DNA from: Phallus indusiatus
Taxonomy: Eukaryota > Basidiomycota > Agaricomycetes > Phallales > Phallaceae
Direction: 5' to 3'
Assembly: GCA_027605045.1 (NCBI GenBank)
Contig: JAQFWX010000007.1
Coordinates: 1,969,710 to 2,033,709 of the forward strand
Length of the DNA stretch: 64,000 bases
The position numbers and the translations under genes are program-made. Under the pieces are notes generated by a model. The model was not told the origin of the DNA. It saw nothing but the letters and a program-made list of their open reading frames with translations, and did not search any database. This document shows positions 20,640 through 29,768 of this stretch, in pieces (the first letter of the stretch is position 1; each line of letters opens with the position of its first letter).

Positions 20640-20941
20640 TGTAACGGATTTGGGATATAGGAATGGGCCCCCCTGGGGCCCATTAATGGCCTAGTGCCCA
20701 TGCAGTGCCTTTGGCACTGCAGCAGTAGTACTTGCGCGTCACAGCGTGACGCTTAAGCGCCCGTCACACCCTTACAGCGGTGTGACCAGTAGTTACATTA
20801 GTTAATCTTAATTTTACCACTACTACTGCATGTAATTCCCTATTAGCCTTATTGAGCAATAGACAGGAATTCTGTGCACTTGTGGGAAAATAAGAAAAAC
20901 CCTTTATCAGACCCCCCTGTGGTCTGATAAAAACTGTTACA
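20640..20941 (+). repeat. 3' LTR of the hairpin-tiled element
   Basis: 302 bp, showing no difference by eye from the 5' LTR. It is preceded by GGGGAAGA, a candidate polypurine tract. The hairpins upstream of it are GTCACGCG/CGCGTGAC, TGTCACG/CGTGACA and TGACTTGG/CCAAGTCA. Confidence 0.92.
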
Positions 20942-21090
20942 GTCTCTATTCGAGTTGGGAGGTTGATTAGGATGACTGAACGCGAAGGTCTTATCATGAG
21001 TGACGTAAGTGAGATAAGATTACGGAGATAAACGGTAAATGATCGGATATGGATTACGTAACGTTACCGGAAGTGATGTCATGAATCGGA

Positions 21091-21567
21091 TCATGACACG
21101 TCTTCGGCTTCGGTTACCGGGAAGAATTCAGAGTGAAATTTTTGTCGGAAGTCTTCCCAGGTCTCATAAGGAGCCAATCCCCGGTTGTACTGGGCTTGAA
21201 CAAGTTCGGCAAAGGCGCCAGCACGCCCACTATTCATGTAGGATAGTACCCAGATGACTTTGGTACTAAGATTCGGGAAATCGCCACCGCATACACTCAT
21301 GTAGAGTTCGACCGAATTCCAGAAGGTACGGCCGTTTTTGCGATCTCCATCATAGGCAAGGGGTACAGCAGGGTGAGTGTTTCGAGACGATCTTGTCTTG
21401 TTTTGAGGATTTGGAACCGAGGCTCCAGGATTAGGGGTGTTCGGATTAGCGGGATCGGCAGTAGAAGCCTGGGGGGGAAGAAGTTGGTTGAGATGAGTTA
21501 CAAGCTCTTCCATTCTTTGTTCAATCGCAGTGAGGCGAACGATGGGATCACTCTCAGGCTGTTCCAT
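21091..21567 (-). pseudogene. gag: gag of chromovirus B, 3'-truncated
   Basis: 158 codons from the ATG at 21567 (MEQPESDPIVRL). It has a predicted coiled segment (LTAIEQRMEELVTHLNQLL), a Pro/Asn-rich linker and the start of the capsid domain (TFWNSVELYMS and DFRQKFHSEFFP). It is clearly homologous to gag of chromovirus A (FWNTIEFYMS, FKADFFP) but a different family member. It ends before the zinc knuckle because the element is truncated. Confidence 0.85.
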
Positions 21568-21711
21568 GACGAAAGGAATCGAAGAACGAAGGGCGGAGGG
21601 GTCATTTTATGGGCGAAAAACGTCGGGAACATCTGAGACACTGCTGACGAAGAGTTTCTGAAGGAAGACGACAATAGAAACGACCAGTCCGAAGGTAGAA
21701 GCTTGTTCTAC

Positions 21712-22063
21712 TGTTAGGGCGACTCAGGGCACACACCTAGAGGAGGGAAAACCTAAGATCTATTGCGGGGCAGCAACTAACTACTCACCTAGAGGAGGGA
21801 AAACCTAAGAGAACAAGCTTAGGTATCCCCCTCTAGGGAAAACGCATATAAGTATAGAGTATGAGGCGCCCGACTGATCCCCATGGGATCCGAGGAGATA
21901 GAAACAGAAATCGGAGTAAATCGAAGAAATCGAGAAATCAAGAAAACAACAAAAATAGTGGAAACGGTAAGATACGGAAAATGAAGGAAATCGAAGTGCG
22001 AAATGAAACCGAAAGAAATCGAAAAGATCGAATAATCAAGCGAGGCGCTAGCGTACCGTAACA
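21712..22063 (-). repeat. LTR-B (5' LTR of the truncated element)
   Basis: 352 bp, TGTTAGGG...CCGTAACA in + coordinates, the same family as the solo LTR at 4019-4377 in opposite orientation. Confidence 0.88.
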
Positions 22064-22160
22064 GTGATCTCTATAAGGTTCGTTCGTTCGAGTTCGAAAA
22101 AGAATGTGAAATTGAAATAAATCGTTAATTCGATGTCACGAGAAAATCGGCTCGTGACAC

Positions 22161-22208
22161 GATGATAATAAATAGGAAAATGAGAGACAGTGGTAGCGTA
22201 CCCTGACA
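22161..22208 (-). repeat. Terminal 48 bp of an LTR-A copy
   Basis: Matches the GATGATAATAAATA...CCCTGACA end of LTR-A. It lies against an LTR-A fragment that starts at about 22209, so two partial LTRs are stacked here. Confidence 0.65.
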
Positions 22209-23239
22209 GCGATGTGATGTCACGGGCATCATGCCGGGTATGAGTGCACAACGCGTGCGAGTCACTGGAGACATTGTAGGGTTTGACCAAAAAAAGGATC
22301 CTAATAAAATTATAGTTCGAGGTATAGGCATATGACAATTCACTAACTTGTAATATCATATTATAACTAACACTCAGATTAAGAGATTCTGAGTTGAAAA
22401 ATTGTGAGTATGTTGCTATTTTTATCTTAGTTAAATCATGTAAGAATTTTTACTTATATAACACTATCAATAACTTTTTCTATTCAATCAAATAGTATAC
22501 AAAGTAAAACATATATTATTATTAACCATAGTGGAAAATTATATAATGAAGTTGATATAATTACTTATCAATACAATTTTTTATCATAATTTTGAGGGAG
22601 TGGGAAATACTGAGTTTCTATGTAATTTTAACTTGAAGTCACAGTATGTGACATTAGAGTTTTCTCAAGATTTTCCAGAAATCCCTGTATTATTAAGGTT
22701 TTCCCAGGAAAACTCTGATATTACACAATGTAATCTCATGCTTAAAATTAAGCTTTTTCCATGCATCTAAATTATAATAGAAATATATTTTCACAATAAA
22801 TATAAAAAAGATTTTTAAAACATTCTTCAATATAGATGATGATCATGTAAGTTTCATTCTATTTATTATTTTACTGAATGGATAACATTAATCATAGACT
22901 TATATGATAAAAAATTATTACATAATTTAGCCAATATAATTATAGCAGTATACTGACAATTTTGCAAGCCGGAATCCCTTGACCTGAGTATTAGTTATAA
23001 TATGATTTTGCAATTTGATAAATTGTTAATAGCCTATGCCTCGAACTAAAATTTTCTTAGGATCCTTTTTTTGGCTAAACCCTACAATGTCCCCAGTGAG
23101 TAGAGAAATGGGAATAGAGACAGAAATAATAAATGGAAGATAAAGATGAAATATGGGAATGATATATATAATAGAGATGAAGTAATACCGATGATAATAA
23201 ATAAGGAAAAATGAGGGGCGGCGGTAGCATACCCTGACA
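22209..23239 (-). mobile_element. LTR-A fragment interrupted by a CACTA-like MITE
   Basis: LTR-A text runs 22209-22262 and resumes at 23099-23239, ending CCCTGACA. The MITE at 22263-23098 sits between them with a 3-bp duplication. The 5' part of this LTR is missing. Confidence 0.8.
22263..23098. mobile_element. CACTA-like MITE (836 bp)
   Basis: Begins CACTGGAGACATTG and ends CAATGTCCCCAGTG, flanked by the 3-bp target duplication AGT (22260-22262 and 23099-23101). CACT[A/G] ends with a 3-bp duplication point to the CACTA (CMC/EnSpm) superfamily. The inner sequence is AT-rich, partly inverted-repeat (the terminal ~140 bp of both ends match) and has no ORF, so it is non-autonomous. A truncated second copy is at 2133-2561. 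Confidence 0.85.
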
Positions 23240-23907
23240 GTATGGGTTATTGGGTATTGGAGGTTTATGGGTTATGGGTCTAATTTTACTATCCACCAAC
23301 TCGGGAGATCAAATTTCCTATGGAGTATTAGAGGTTATGGCCTTATGGAGGCATGTATTATTAGAGGTTCGACTGTAGACTGTTATACGACCCCTTCGGG
23401 TACAGTCTAATATGACTGTATCTGTGGGAAGATCAGGTGCCAGCAACTAGGCCCGAAAAACGCCTGCATATCCGAGACTGAGTTGAAATTTATCACGTTA
23501 TCACGGCACATCCCGAAATCTATTTATATCCGAAACTTTCCATAAAAGTCGACAATTTTTTGGCATAACGGCCCTAAGCTACTCGCTTAGGAAAACACCA
23601 GAATCAGGGTTAACGAGATCCCGCAAGCTCTCGTATATATTTCTTCATGTTTCATGCTTATTTGTGAGCAGTTGCACAAACCTTTTCATTTTATTTTACC
23701 ATCTCGCATTCACCTTTAATGTAACTTTTTGGTCGTCACAGATTCACAGTGTGATACCAGGCGTGTAAGCCTCGTGGTAAGTTCTACGATCCGAAAATGT
23801 GTAGGTCGGCTTTATAAATACCAATGGTCCCCGCCTGCGGCATCTCCCCTCATTTCCCCCTCAACGATCCCCTTTGTTCTTTCTGCTTTCTGCTCTTTCC
23901 CTGAACA
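23240..23907. other. Intergenic; promoter of helicase 1
   Basis: No gene seen. A 7-bp-arm hairpin AGACTGT/ACAGTCT lies at about 23365-23415. A TATA-box-like TTTATAAATA (about 23811-23820) lies about 90 bp before the helicase start codon and is its likely core promoter. Confidence 0.45.
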
Positions 23908-26900
23908 ATGTCAAAAGCACCGGCGCCCTCTCCACTATGTCCAAATATCATGTCTAAAGGTGTTTGCGCCCAAAAGGATTGCAAACATTGCACCAAGCAC
24001 CGGGTTTGCCGCGTTTGTGCTGTGGTGTGTTCTTCAGACGTCGACTTTGAATCGCACACGAGCGGCAAAAAACATTTGAAACGCGTCAAGGAGCGGGAAA
24101 ATAACAATACAGGACAGTTGGTTTGCGATATCTGTAATATTGTATTCTCGTCATTGCACTCATATACGGAGCACATGCGTGGAAGACCGCACCTACGACG
24201 GGCGCTACGGCCTGAAAACATTAATCCATCAGGACAAGAGCAACAACAAAATCAAAATGAAGGCGATGGCTCTGGGTTCTTTCGCTGTACGATCTGCGAT
24301 AAAACCTTACCAAAGCGAAAGCACACCAAGTCGAGACACCTATCGTCCTATTTGCATCGAAAAAAGGTACGGCTTCTGGCGTTGCAGAATGAGGATGTCG
24401 ACGAGAGCGACAAACGTGGTATCCAAGTGAATGGAGAGCTCGACTTCGGTTTCATCGATGTCATCGCGTCGATAAAGAAACAAAATTCGAACGTAGACAT
24501 CGTGTCAACGAATGAAGAAAGCATTACAATTATGGATATAAGGCTGTCTTCTGCTAAGGCTGCTGTCAAAAGACTTTCCGCGTATGTTCTATCACTCATG
24601 CCTTCAGTCTGACTGTGCTAACACTGAACTGAAAGATTTTCTCTTCAACATGAAGGACTACCTCGATCTTTGACTAAGAAATCCTCGGAACGCATCGTTG
24701 TGACCTTTAATGGTCGGGGCCTTGCAGGCCGATACCGTGACTCTATGGAGATCGTACTGCGAACATCAACCGAACAATTTGTTATAGTCAAATCCATTCA
24801 AGCTGTTGTGGGCAACAAGGACGACTGGGAAATTTTAAAACCATCCGCTCCATATCAACCCATCGAACACACGAAACGCGAGCTCGAGGAAAAAGTGATA
24901 CCTGGTGTTAAACCAGATTTCATCAAAAATCCCGAACGGACGATTAGTCTACCCAGATTCTCCATACCCCGAACCTTGGAGAAAGTTCTTAGCTCAGACG
25001 ACAAAAATATGGTTACCCGGACGCTTCGAGAAAGCTGGCTGCCCAGGTCTTTCAATACTAAAACACATGCTCAGACGTTCAAAATCCTTCTTCATGCCGA
25101 GGAAATTCAAATGAGGTTAGGAGTTTATGCTTGTAGAGAACTCGTGCTAATTTTTTTCCCTTCTCATGCAGCCTAGATATACAACGTTATGATTTAGAAA
25201 ACATTGAGATGAACCCTGTGTCAATCTTTTATCGGTAAGTGGAAACAAGTCTGTTTGAACATATACTGAATCCCCTTTGTGCCGCTTTTATCTATCCTAA
25301 AAGCCTTCCGGTCCCCGGCTTGGCAGAGAAGCGGCCCAGCGTCATTGTCGGTGATAAGATTCTTGTACAGCCAACAAATGAAGGCAACACTGATCGTTGG
25401 TTCGAGGGATATGTTCATCAAGTTCATTTGGACAGTGTAGATCTACGGTTCCACAAGTCATTCAAGTTCTTCCGAGGGCAACACTACAATGTTCGCTTCA
25501 AATTGAATAGGTTACCGATACGCCGGATGCAGCAAGCTCTAGCCGTGCCGTTCCAATTAGATCATGTCCTTTTCCCTTCCCCTATCGACATTGAAGATCG
25601 AGTTCCTGTTATGGACGCTCAATTGAGAAAAATTCGTCTTGTTAACAGAAACATCGATTCAAATACCCATCAGCTGCGAGCGGTTGGGTCAATTTTGAGC
25701 ATGCCCGCAGGAAGCGTTCCATTTATTGTTTTCGGCCCGTACGTAACTCTTTTCTCTTCTTTCAAGTGCACCTGATTGAACAAAAGTCATCTTCAGACCG
25801 GGAACCGGGAAAACCGTGACAATCGTGGAAGCGATGTGTCAGATTCTTTTTGCCAACCCGCATGCACGCATTTTAGCATGCGCGCCGAGCAACTCAGCGG
25901 CTGATTTGTTGACGGATCGCTTGAAAAACAGCCTGAACCCTTCTCAGCTATTCCGCCTAAATGCGGTTACACGGTTCGGGGAATCGGTATCTAAGACTTT
26001 ACGACCTTATTGTCGTATAAATCCAACGGGGAATTTTTACATACCGACTTTAGACGAAATGAAAAGTTACAAAATGATTGTCTCGACGTGTATGTCCGCC
26101 ATGCATGTGTCGGGGCTTGGACAAGGATATTTCAGCCATATATTTATCGACGAGGCTGGACAAGCTCCGGAGCCGGAGGCAATGATTCCTATCAAAATGC
26201 TTGCGGATGAAAAGGTATCGTTTTATCTCTTTCGGGTAACAATTATCATGTTAATGTCTTGTTAGACAAATGTTATTCTCTCAGGGGATCCAAAACAACT
26301 TGGACCCATCATTAGGTCCTCGGTTGCCGCTTCATTGGGTCTGGCGACAAGTTTCTTGGACAGATTAATGTCTGGTGAAGTATACGAGCCAGAGGTTAGA
26401 TACGGTATCAGGTAATTCTCAATGCTCAGCAATTATCTCAAACAACTCTCCTCTCATGGCTGCATAGTTTCGTGAAGTTGATTAAGAATTGGCGAAGCCA
26501 CCCCGTCATACTCAAATATCCCAACGAGCAGTTCTATAAAGATGAATTGGAGGCTCATGGCGATCCAATTGTGACGCACAGCTTGTTACGATCTGATGAA
26601 CTGGTTTCATCTGATTTTCCTATCGTCTTCCACGGTATTGTCGGTCAAGATATGCGAGAAGCCAGATCTCCCTCGTTTTTCAATCCCTACGAGGCCTCGG
26701 TTGTACGCGGGTACGTGGATCGCTTGCGTAAAGATAAGCGTTTTAGACTTCAGGACGGGCAAATTGGAGTTATCGCACCGTACCACGCTCAAGTATTGAA
26801 GATACGAGCTTTGCTGAAAAAAAGTAATTACCCTGGAGTCAAAGTTGGAAGTGTTGAGGAGTTTCAGGGCCAAGTAAGCACTCTGATTAATAAAATCATA

Positions 26901-27407
26901 ACCTTGAACTTGAACTTGAAATTTCTAGGAACGACGAGTCATCATTTTATCTACTGTGCGAAGCAGCATGGAGCATGTTGAATTTGATATCAGACATACC
27001 CTCGGTTTCGTTGCTAATCCACGTCGATTCAACGGTACGTGTTAAATTCTCTTCTAACAATTTGATCCATGGTTTTAATGCTCCGATTATTAGTTGCGGT
27101 GACTCGAGCACAAGCTCTTCTGATCGTGGTCGGAGACCCAGCTGTTCTCTCGCTTGATCCGCTCTGGAGAGGATTCATGAATTACGTCTATCAGGGCGGA
27201 GGATGGCGTGGTGTAGAGCCAGATTGGGACACGACTGAGCCGATCACAAGCGACGACTACGGCCCATCGCGTCGAGAAACAGCGCGAAATGAACTAGAAG
27301 ACATGATTGAGAGGACCAAATCGTTGATCCTTAACAATAACGATTTACCACAGGGTCGTGAAGAATTTTACGATAACATTGATCGGCCCTGGAAAGATGT
27401 CGAATGA
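23908..27407 (+). CDS. MOV10/SDE3-like RNA helicase 1
   Basis: A superfamily 1B helicase of the MOV10/SDE3/Armitage group, which in plants and animals acts in RNA silencing and transposon control. Nine exons by splice motifs and comparison with its tandem paralogue: 23908-24581, 24636-25115, 25172-25234, 25304-25738, 25797-26214, 26266-26411, 26468-26873, 26929-27034 and 27094-27407. The N-terminus has a CCCH-like cysteine cluster ([10 protein letters not shown]...) and three matrin/U1-type zinc fingers. Helicase motifs are GPPGTGKT (Walker A, split by intron 4), FIDEAGQ (Walker B), [32 protein letters not shown] and TRAQALL. The splice phases tested all agree, so the gene looks intact. In the first finger the spacing is C-X8-C-X4-C with no His at the usual +4 position, unlike the paralogue. 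It lies beside the transposon nest and 2.4 kb upstream of its paralogue. Confidence 0.88.
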
Positions 27408-27486
27408 TTTTCAATCCTTTGTTAGAATCAGGAATACGGACACTTTAGATTAGATGGTAGATTATATAACGAGCTGTACAGCAGAA

Positions 27487-27534
27487 CCTGAAGCGCCGGT
27501 CATAAGACGTATCTTATGACCGGTGCTCTTCAGG
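27487..27534. repeat. 48-nt hairpin after helicase 1
   Basis: CCGGTCATAAGA/TCTTATGACCGG (12-bp perfect arms, 4-nt loop) enclosed by CCTGAAG/CTTCAGG. It begins 80 nt after the helicase stop codon and would form a stable stem in its 3' untranslated RNA. Half of it recurs at 29501-29525. Confidence 0.7.
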
Positions 27535-29190
27535 TATGTTTATGTAGCTATTCTTAACTAGAGGCGTGACCCACGCCAATTCCCTTGCATGAACTCAAAC
27601 TGAGTCTGATTTTGGCGCATGTATAATTGTATAAATTTTATTTTTACCTTTTTTTTTGTGGGTAGTATAACAGGGAGAAACAAATTATTCATACAGGAAC
27701 ACACCATAAATTTTATTTTCACTGTCAAAATCACTGTTCAACAGATAGGTAGTTCCACTGCAGATCTGAGTGCAAGATGGTAGGGTTATCTGCTCCAAGA
27801 CTTCACTGTCACAACCACTGGGATCACCCGTTGAGTTATGCGAGGACCTTCTAAGCATCAGTAAACCCAACGAGTCAGTAGAAAAAACCGATGCAAGCAA
27901 CAGATTCTGCATAGTAGGCGCAGCTGTGAGAACGGGCTCGGAAGTCAAAAACAACGGCCGGTGACATGGTCAACATTAACGAAGGAGGCTTGTAAACAAC
28001 CTAAACTGCCTTCAGCACGTCACCTTGAAACTTTGGAATGCCACAGTACTTGTCATCCCTAGACATGGAGTCAGGAAATCAAGCTATGGGGACGAAACAA
28101 ATATACCTTATGAGAAAAATGTCTTCAAAACAACGGTGGTAAAGTTCATAGGTCGATAAAAGATGTTGTTACCTCTGACAAATGGAACAGCTGGAAGGAG
28201 GTTGGATAGACAAAACGAAGTGAATATTATTGACTGTAAGTCATACAAAATTAAGTGCAGGCTGGCAATAGCTAAGAGAAGTGTTAGGATACCAATCCAT
28301 ATCGCCAGTGGCGACGACAATTCGGGAAGTTTGGTACTCAAGCCTCGTCAGATGCACCGTCACTGCTAGGGGCAGGAGCCGACTCAATTGTTTCACTACC
28401 ATGGCGCGGTTTTACGCGTTTCTTACACCATGACTAGGTATAACTAGTACCACCTTATTCCATGGAGCCGCCTTGAATTAGGTTGTTCGCAAGCCGCGTT
28501 TGTCAAGGCTAACTCATTCAAAACGTCTACGCCGTCCGCTGTTGTCCTGGACATCTGCACACGTTCCAAAAGTGCAGCCCGTGCAGGATCTGTTGCACGC
28601 ATATTCCTTTAGTATCACGACCGTTATGAACTTGCGGAAGATTTTAAACCCCTTTTGAGCCCACATGTTATCTGTTGGAGCTTCTCTTCGGTACATTACA
28701 TGTCCTTTACAGGGCCCACAACTGCAAACTGTGGTCACCGATCATTACCCCACCAAACCTCACAGTCGATCCTCCGTCCCAACTATGCTCCTCCACGAGC
28801 TCCTCCACGAGAAAGAGTCGTTAAACTAGGCAGCGCAAACGGGAATTCAGAGCCGTTCCTGCCTCTAGGCTCTTCTATAAAGAGCGAAGTTAAGAGTTGA
28901 GTTAAAGTTGTCTAGGACGGGGCATGGAAACACGCTTACCCTATGCTTCGAGCTAGCCATCCCTACTGAGCTTGATTGGCCGCAAAGGAACGTTCTGTCA
29001 ATCTGACGCGTTCAGGTGCCCAAGATGAGAGGACAGGAAGGAAGTTTTGAGGGAGACTCGATGAGAAACAGCAGAGGATGAGGTCAACAGACGATTCTGC
29101 CACAACTGTGCTTCCTGCTCAGCTGGACGCGTGTGCCGTGTGCGGCATTGTGCTATCTCTAGAATTGATCACAAATGTAAGAATATTAAT

Positions 29191-29400
29191 CTCTCTCCTA
29201 GTAGTCGGTAGACGACTATATTACCTGAAAGAATATTAATCTACAGGTAATGTAATTAATAGTATGTTCCAGCTATCTAATGTGACAAACTTACCTCTCT
29301 CCTAGTAGTCGGTAGACGACTAGGAGAGAGGTGACGCGCTTCGTACTACCGTAGTGCGTGGTAATGGGCGTGACGGCGTCAGCGTCGTACATTCCAACAA
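29191..29400. repeat. Hairpin-rich repeat block
   Basis: A 27-bp sequence (TAGTAGTCGGTAGACGACTA core) occurs at 29191-29218 and again within a long hairpin at 29294-29331 (arms CCTCTCTCCTAGT/ACTAGGAGAGAGG). Between them is ATTACCTG/CAGGTAAT. Further on are small palindromes such as ACTACCGTAGT. It resembles the hairpin-tiled style, but no TGTAAC end is seen. Confidence 0.55.
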
Positions 29401-29768
29401 CAAATACACACATCAATCCATCCACAACAATAAATAGCAGATAGAAGCAAAAATGTCATCGGGGCCCTAGCATTTCATGCAAGGGAGCAAGGGAATATAT
29501 ACGTCTTCTGACCGGTGCTCTTCAGTTCAAAATCCTTCACATTATCCAGAACAAGATAAAAAATATGAAAATTAGACGCAAACCCTTTGTATTATACGTA
29601 TTTCACTAGAAAATTAATTGATCTCATGAATGCACTCATTTCTGGTTTTGTGTGTACAATTGGCCTTTCAATAAGGTTCACAGAAGATGACCGTATTCGG
29701 TCATTCTCTATAGCGGAGTTTCGTTGTCGAAGGCCAGTCATCCTTCTTTCTTTCCCGCTGCTATCAAC

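Larger units (their letters stand above)
18963..20941 (+). mobile_element. Complete hairpin-tiled non-autonomous LTR element
   Basis: 1979 bp. Two 302-bp LTRs (18963-19264 and 20640-20941) show no difference by eye. They begin TGTAACGG, end CTGTTACA, and are flanked by a perfect 5-bp target duplication GTCTC (18958-18962 and 20942-20946). A purine run GGGGAAGA precedes the 3' LTR as a candidate polypurine tract. The interior has one 344-codon ORF and no protease, reverse transcriptase, RNase H or integrase, so mobility must be supplied in trans. Almost the whole element is a succession of short inverted repeats (arms 6-11 nt). Examples are the perfect palindrome CCTGTCCTTAAGGACAGG, ATGGGCCCC/GGGGCCCAT and TTTATCAGACC/GGTCTGATAAA. 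LTRs this alike imply very recent insertion. Confidence 0.92.
21091..22063 (-). mobile_element. 5' fragment of chromovirus B
   Basis: An LTR-B (21712-22063), a primer site AGAACAAGCTT on the minus strand (21709-21699) and the start of gag (21567-21091), cut off at about 21091. LTR-B differs from LTR-A over most of its length. It shares the TG...CA design, tandem CTAGAGGAGGG blocks and the AAGCTTGTTCT motif 26-28 nt downstream of a TTATATG box. Confidence 0.88.
27408..29768. other. Spacer between the helicases; no clear gene
   Basis: Contains a strong hairpin (27487-27534), its half copy (29501-29525) and a hairpin-rich repeat block (29191-29400). Minus-strand open frames at 28341-28108 (hydrophobic, two possible membrane segments) and 27954-27685 may be exons of a decayed small membrane protein. 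They lack a consistent gene model and recognisable homology. Confidence 0.4.

Noticed and set aside
27685..28738. Minus-strand open frames between the helicases as a gene
   Set aside because: Frames are short, inconsistent in phase and without recognisable domains; only noted as possible decayed exons.
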